Positions 7,100 to 10,046 of a stretch of DNA of 10,046 nucleotides are shown piece by piece. Under the pieces are notes generated by a model. It was given only the letters and a program-made list of their open reading frames with translations. It was not told where the DNA came from and made no database searches. Within the stretch, counting starts at the first letter, position 1; each line of letters opens with the position of its first letter. Origin of the DNA: Bacteroidota bacterium (GTDB lineage Bacteria; Bacteroidota; Bacteroidia; Bacteroidales; UBA1402); NCBI GenBank assembly GCA_030706285.1, contig JAUZOU010000076.1:1-10046 (forward strand). Reading direction: 5' to 3'. The position numbers and the translations under genes were made by a program.

Positions 7100-7778
7100 G
7101 AATTTTGTTGTTCACTTGTTCCATTAACCAAGCATCCTGTTCTTCAATGCTCAACAACCCGTTATCGAGTACAATGGCATCGCCGGCCTTTCTCAACGGA
7201 CTGACTTCGCGGGTTTGATCCAGCCTGTCACGTAATTCAATGTTTCTGACAATCAGTTCATAAGGTTCCGGATGGCCTTTTTCAACCAGCTCATCATAAC
7301 GACGTTTGGCCCTGACAGTCGCATCGGCCGTCACAAAAATTTTCAGGTCGGCATTTGGAAAAACGACCGTACCGATATCGCGTCCGTCCATGACTACACC
7401 ACCGTGTTCACCGGTTTTCCGTTGCAGATCAACCATGGCCTCACGGACAAATGGAATGGCACTGACAATACTGACGGCATTGGACACCTCCAACGACCGG
7501 ATTAGTTGTTCGACATTCACCCCATTGAGAAGAGTTTGAGGAAATCCGTCGGCATCGGTTTCAAACGTAATGGTCAGAGCACCAATCCTGTCTTTCAACG
7601 TGGTTTCATCCACTTTACCCTGACTGATCAACCCGTTTTGCAGACAATACAAACTGACAGCCCGGTACATAGCTCCGCTATCGATATAGGTATATCCCAG
7701 TTTTTTAGCCAACGCTTTGGCCATCGTACTCTTACCGCAAGACGAGAAGCCATCGATGGCTATAATTAGTTTCTTCAT
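7086..7778 (-). CDS. cmk: Cytidylate kinase
   Basis: This kinase phosphorylates CMP and dCMP with ATP in pyrimidine nucleotide recycling, in the cytosol. The 230 residues match the usual bacterial length. Visible motifs are the P-loop GFSSCGKST (10-18), DSGAMYRAV (33-41) in the CMP-binding region, MDGRDIGTVVFPNAD (130-144), and RDRLDQTREVSPL (183-195) covering the lid and the base-recognition region. The start at 7778 puts the P-loop at the expected place. The gene lies 84 bp downstream of porQ and overlaps ispH by 14 bases. No terminator or promoter box is evident in the porQ-cmk gap, so co-transcription with porQ is likely. Confidence 0.96.
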   Translation of the reverse strand: MKKLIIAIDGFSSCGKSTMAKALAKKLGYTYIDSGAMYRAVSLYCLQNGLISQGKVDETTLKDRIGALTITFETDADGFPQTLLNGVNVEQLIRSLEVSNAVSIVSAIPFVREAMVDLQRKTGEHGGVVMDGRDIGTVVFPNADLKIFVTADATVRAKRRYDELVEKGHPEPYELIVRNIELRDRLDQTREVSPLRKAGDAIVLDNGLLSIEEQDAWLMEQVNNKIHGAS

Positions 7779-7862
7779 ATGATCGTATCTATTTTTTCAT
7801 CAGGTACTCCGCATGCCGATCGGATGATTGACCTGGACGCTTTGTACACCAGTATGCCCGTT

Positions 7863-8879
7863 TCACAATCCGAACATGGACGCATTCAACGCCAATGTCA
7901 TCTGAAGGGAACTACCTCCGACATGATATTTGGCATAGGAGGCTCCGGCCGTCAGCTTTTTCATCCGTAACAGCATTCCGGCCGAAAATCCGCCAAAAAA
8001 CGTCCGCTGGGCAATACCCAATTCACTCACTCGTCTGTAATTATAACCCAGACTCAGCTGGAACTGGTCGGAAGGCAGGAAATCAACACCAAGCAGGGCA
8101 TGTTTAAAAAATTGGCCGGCTACATTGTTGGAATTGGTGGTTGTCTCTTCTTCAGCCAGAAAAGACGTGCTCTTCTGACTCAGATTCTGCAACATAAAAT
8201 TTAAACGGAACGGAGCATGAGCCAGCTTATAGGAAACACCGCCCCTGACGTCCCAAGGCATCGATTCGTACTGACCGTCATACGAAACAATCTGAGAACC
8301 AAGATTATTCACTGTCAAACCAGCCGAGAAAAGTTGGTTGGGATGACAGTAATAAAGGCCCAAATCGACACCGACAGCAACCGACGTATACTCATCGAGT
8401 ACTGAATAAATCAGGTTGATGTTGCTTCCGGCTCTGACATACTGAGACAGCATCCAGGAATAGGTACCGGTCACAGCCAGATCCTGAGCCATAGTTTCTC
8501 CCAGCAGTTCATTTGTTTCACTTGTCCAAGGCATGCTGCCATAATCTACATAACGGATACCCGCCATCCATTGGCTTCTGTCGTTGATTTTTCTGGAATA
8601 GGCCACCGAACCGGCATTGATGTCGGATATATAGTTCAGGTATCCCACAGCTAATTGATTGTGAGTTTCAGGAGATAACAAAGCCGGGTTATTGAACGTC
8701 AGGTTGAGATCCGGGACAGGAGAAGAGACCGAATTACCGCCATTGCCAGCAGCAATAACAGACACAGGCAAATCCAGAAACTGATAGACACGATCGCCTG
8801 TCTGAGCCTGCAACAGGCAAGGAAAGAGCCCAATGAGCAAGCAGAGTAATAAGTTTCTGGACATTTGGATTTGCTTCAA
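7863..8879 (-). CDS. porQ: Type IX secretion system protein PorQ
   Basis: PorQ is an outer-membrane beta-barrel protein of the type IX secretion (Por) system, which exports proteins with a C-terminal sorting domain; it is needed in the group but its exact task is less clear than that of PorV. The 338-residue protein has a signal peptide ending LLQA, with cleavage before Gln26. Next come the signature region VYQFLDLPVSVIAAGNGG (31-48) and FNNPALLSPETHNQLAVGY (62-80), typical of the PorV/PorQ group. The rest is a long run of amphipathic strands. Two starts are possible, Met1 (8879) and Met6 (8864); both leave the signal intact. A TATATTTG box lies about 35 bases upstream of 8879. It heads the porQ-cmk-ispH-pfkA cluster. 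Similar barrels of the PorV/FadL type are the main alternative. Confidence 0.87.
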   Translation of the reverse strand: MKQIQMSRNLLLCLLIGLFPCLLQAQTGDRVYQFLDLPVSVIAAGNGGNSVSSPVPDLNLTFNNPALLSPETHNQLAVGYLNYISDINAGSVAYSRKINDRSQWMAGIRYVDYGSMPWTSETNELLGETMAQDLAVTGTYSWMLSQYVRAGSNINLIYSVLDEYTSVAVGVDLGLYYCHPNQLFSAGLTVNNLGSQIVSYDGQYESMPWDVRGGVSYKLAHAPFRLNFMLQNLSQKSTSFLAEEETTTNSNNVAGQFFKHALLGVDFLPSDQFQLSLGYNYRRVSELGIAQRTFFGGFSAGMLLRMKKLTAGASYAKYHVGGSSLQMTLALNASMFGL

Positions 8880-8913
8880 AAATACGGTTGTCTGTACTGT
8901 GGGTTTTGAACGA

Positions 8914-8948
8914 CAAATATACTGAGTTTATTGTTTATAAAAGGCAAA
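8914..8948 (-). promoter_or_regulatory. Probable porQ promoter
   Basis: The minus strand reads TATATTTG at 8921-8914, an exact match to TAnnTTTG. A TTTG at 8948-8945 could be the -33 element, although the 23-base spacer is slightly longer than usual. The predicted transcript would have a short leader before the start at 8879. It lies back to back with the promoter of the prenyl synthase gene. Confidence 0.5.
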
Positions 8949-8975
8949 AAACTTTCGTACCCGAACACTTCAACG

Positions 8976-9007
8976 TTTGGTTTTTCGCATTTGAATGTCT
9001 ATTTTTG
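8976..9007 (+). promoter_or_regulatory. Probable promoter of the prenyl synthase gene
   Basis: TTTG at 8976-8979 (-33) and TATTTTTG at 9000-9007 (-7) are exact matches to both Bacteroidota promoter elements, 20 bases apart, which is the normal spacing. Transcription would begin around 9013, leaving a leader of only about 14 bases before the ATG at 9027. It is the best promoter in the window. Confidence 0.65.
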
Positions 9008-9020
9008 ATTTTTAAAAATC
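9007..9020. repeat. Perfect 14-bp palindrome at the prenyl synthase transcription start
   Basis: GATTTTTAAAAATC is a perfect palindrome overlapping the last base of the -7 box and covering the predicted transcription start. It sits where a repressor would act, but its AT-rich core makes chance a real alternative. Confidence 0.35.
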
Positions 9021-9026
9021 GTTATA

Positions 9027-10007
9027 ATGGCGTTACATACTCCTGCCGAACTGTTGGCGTTGGTCAACTCTTCCATCGAAAGGCTCAGCCTCGATAAAAA
9101 GCCGTTCAGACTTTACGAGCCCGTAAAATACACTCTTTCTATGGGTGGCAAACGCATCAGGCCGGTTATGTGCCTGATGGCCTGCGATATGTTCGGCGGA
9201 GACGTTCAAAAAGCCATTCCGGCCGCGTTGGCACTGGAAATCTTTCACAATTTCACCTTACTGCACGACGACATCATGGACAAGGCCGAAAAACGCCGAA
9301 ACATGGATTGTGTGCACATCAGATGGAATGACAACGTGGCCATCCTTTCGGGCGATGCCATGCAGATCATTGCCTTTGATATGCTGAAAGAGCTGCCCGA
9401 TCCGATTTTCCGTGAAAGTGTCGGCATCTTCTCAAAAACAGCGCTGGAAGTTTGTGAAGGCCAGCAGTTCGATATGGACTTCGAAACACAGGAAAATGTG
9501 TGCGAAGCCGAATACATGGAAATGATCCGCCTCAAAACGGCTGTTTTACTGGCCGCCAGCCTGAAACTCGGGGCTGTGGTCGGAAACGCCCCTTCTACCC
9601 AGGCAGGCCTGTTATACGATTTCGGGATTCACATCGGCCTTGCTTTTCAATTGCAGGATGATTTGCTGGATGTCTACGGAGATCCGAAAACATTCGGGAA
9701 AAATATCGGAGGCGATATTACGACCAATAAAAAGACCTACCTGCTTATACAAGCTCTCAAGAGAGCCGACGCTACCTCCAGAGAGCAACTGGAACGCTGG
9801 TTGGCTCTGAAAGATTTCCAACCTGACGAGAAAATCAAGGCCGTCACAGCCATCTTTGACCAGACAAAGGTGAAAGATAACTGTCAACAGGAAATCGAAC
9901 GGCATTATAACATGGCTTTGGAATGCCTTAAGGCGACTCAGACAGAGATTGACCGGAAAGAGCCATTGATGAAGCTGGCAGCCGGTTTAATGTACCGTAC
10001 CTTCTAA
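9027..10007 (+). CDS. Trans-polyprenyl diphosphate synthase family protein
   Basis: The protein adds IPP units head-to-tail to an allylic diphosphate. The 326 residues carry all family landmarks: GGKRIRP (40-46), the first aspartate-rich motif DDIMD (81-85) in LLHDDIMDKAEKRRN, KT (170-171), the second motif DDLLD (211-215) in FQLQDDLLD, and GGDITTNKKT (228-237). Product length: the first motif lacks the two-residue insertion typical of bacterial farnesyl synthases, and Phe76 is five residues before it, a pattern associated with geranylgeranyl-type products. A C15-C20 product is therefore a guess, not a firm call. No Shine-Dalgarno sequence is seen; the start follows a promoter closely. The substrate IPP comes from the pathway ending in IspH, encoded nearby on the other strand. 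A further gene begins 17 bp downstream. Confidence 0.94.
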   Translation: MALHTPAELLALVNSSIERLSLDKKPFRLYEPVKYTLSMGGKRIRPVMCLMACDMFGGDVQKAIPAALALEIFHNFTLLHDDIMDKAEKRRNMDCVHIRWNDNVAILSGDAMQIIAFDMLKELPDPIFRESVGIFSKTALEVCEGQQFDMDFETQENVCEAEYMEMIRLKTAVLLAASLKLGAVVGNAPSTQAGLLYDFGIHIGLAFQLQDDLLDVYGDPKTFGKNIGGDITTNKKTYLLIQALKRADATSREQLERWLALKDFQPDEKIKAVTAIFDQTKVKDNCQQEIERHYNMALECLKATQTEIDRKEPLMKLAAGLMYRTF

Positions 10008-10024
10008 TCCAGATTTTTACCATC

Positions 10025-10046
10025 ATGCCTTACAGAAGATTACCAA
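10025..10046 (+). CDS. Start of a further gene (5' fragment)
   Basis: An ATG at 10025, 17 bases after the prenyl synthase stop, opens a frame reading MPYRRLP up to the window edge. From memory, Bacteroidota genomes contain an uncharacterised family with this kind of N-terminus, but seven codons are too few to assign it. The tight spacing suggests an operon with the prenyl synthase gene. Confidence 0.5.

Overview
The window looks like chromosomal DNA of a member of the Bacteroidota, most likely order Bacteroidales. The evidence is a PorQ-type outer-membrane protein of the type IX secretion system, a CotH-family lipoprotein whose residues after the lipid-anchor cysteine are acidic in the way described for surface-exposed Bacteroidota lipoproteins, DUF4859-like domains, no clear Shine-Dalgarno sequences, and several -7 boxes of the Bacteroidota type (TAnnTTTG). 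I cannot name a genus.

Layout. Bases 2-745 are the 3' end of a plus-strand gene for a secreted or surface protein with two copies of a DUF4859-like module, closed by a strong intrinsic terminator (757-800). A CotH-kinase-family lipoprotein gene follows on the plus strand (889-2181). Converging on it from the minus strand is a tandem pair of paralogous genes (2251-3408 and 3454-4653) for unrecognised envelope proteins. Each has a signal peptide, a probably helical N-terminal part and a C-terminal part that looks like a small outer-membrane beta-barrel. Bases 4654-5180 hold no credible gene. They contain inverted repeats, a probable promoter for the paralog pair, a nested palindrome of about 213 bp and the pfkA terminator.

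Bases 5181-8879 are a minus-strand cluster in the order porQ, cmk, ispH, pfkA: a type IX secretion component, cytidylate kinase, HMBPP reductase and ATP-dependent 6-phosphofructokinase. The cmk and ispH genes overlap by 14 bases. An intergenic region of 147 bp with predicted promoters in both directions separates porQ from a plus-strand trans-prenyl diphosphate synthase (9027-10007). The first seven codons of another gene follow at the right edge.

Working together. IspH makes IPP and DMAPP, which the divergently transcribed prenyl synthase elongates, so the two isoprenoid genes flank the cmk-porQ segment. PfkA and Cmk are housekeeping enzymes. PorQ, the CotH lipoprotein, the DUF4859-like protein and the paralog pair are envelope or surface proteins. 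The least explained features are the nested palindrome at 4871-5083 and the paralog pair. I found no complete new defence, mobile or biosynthetic system, no tRNA or rRNA gene, and no CRISPR array.
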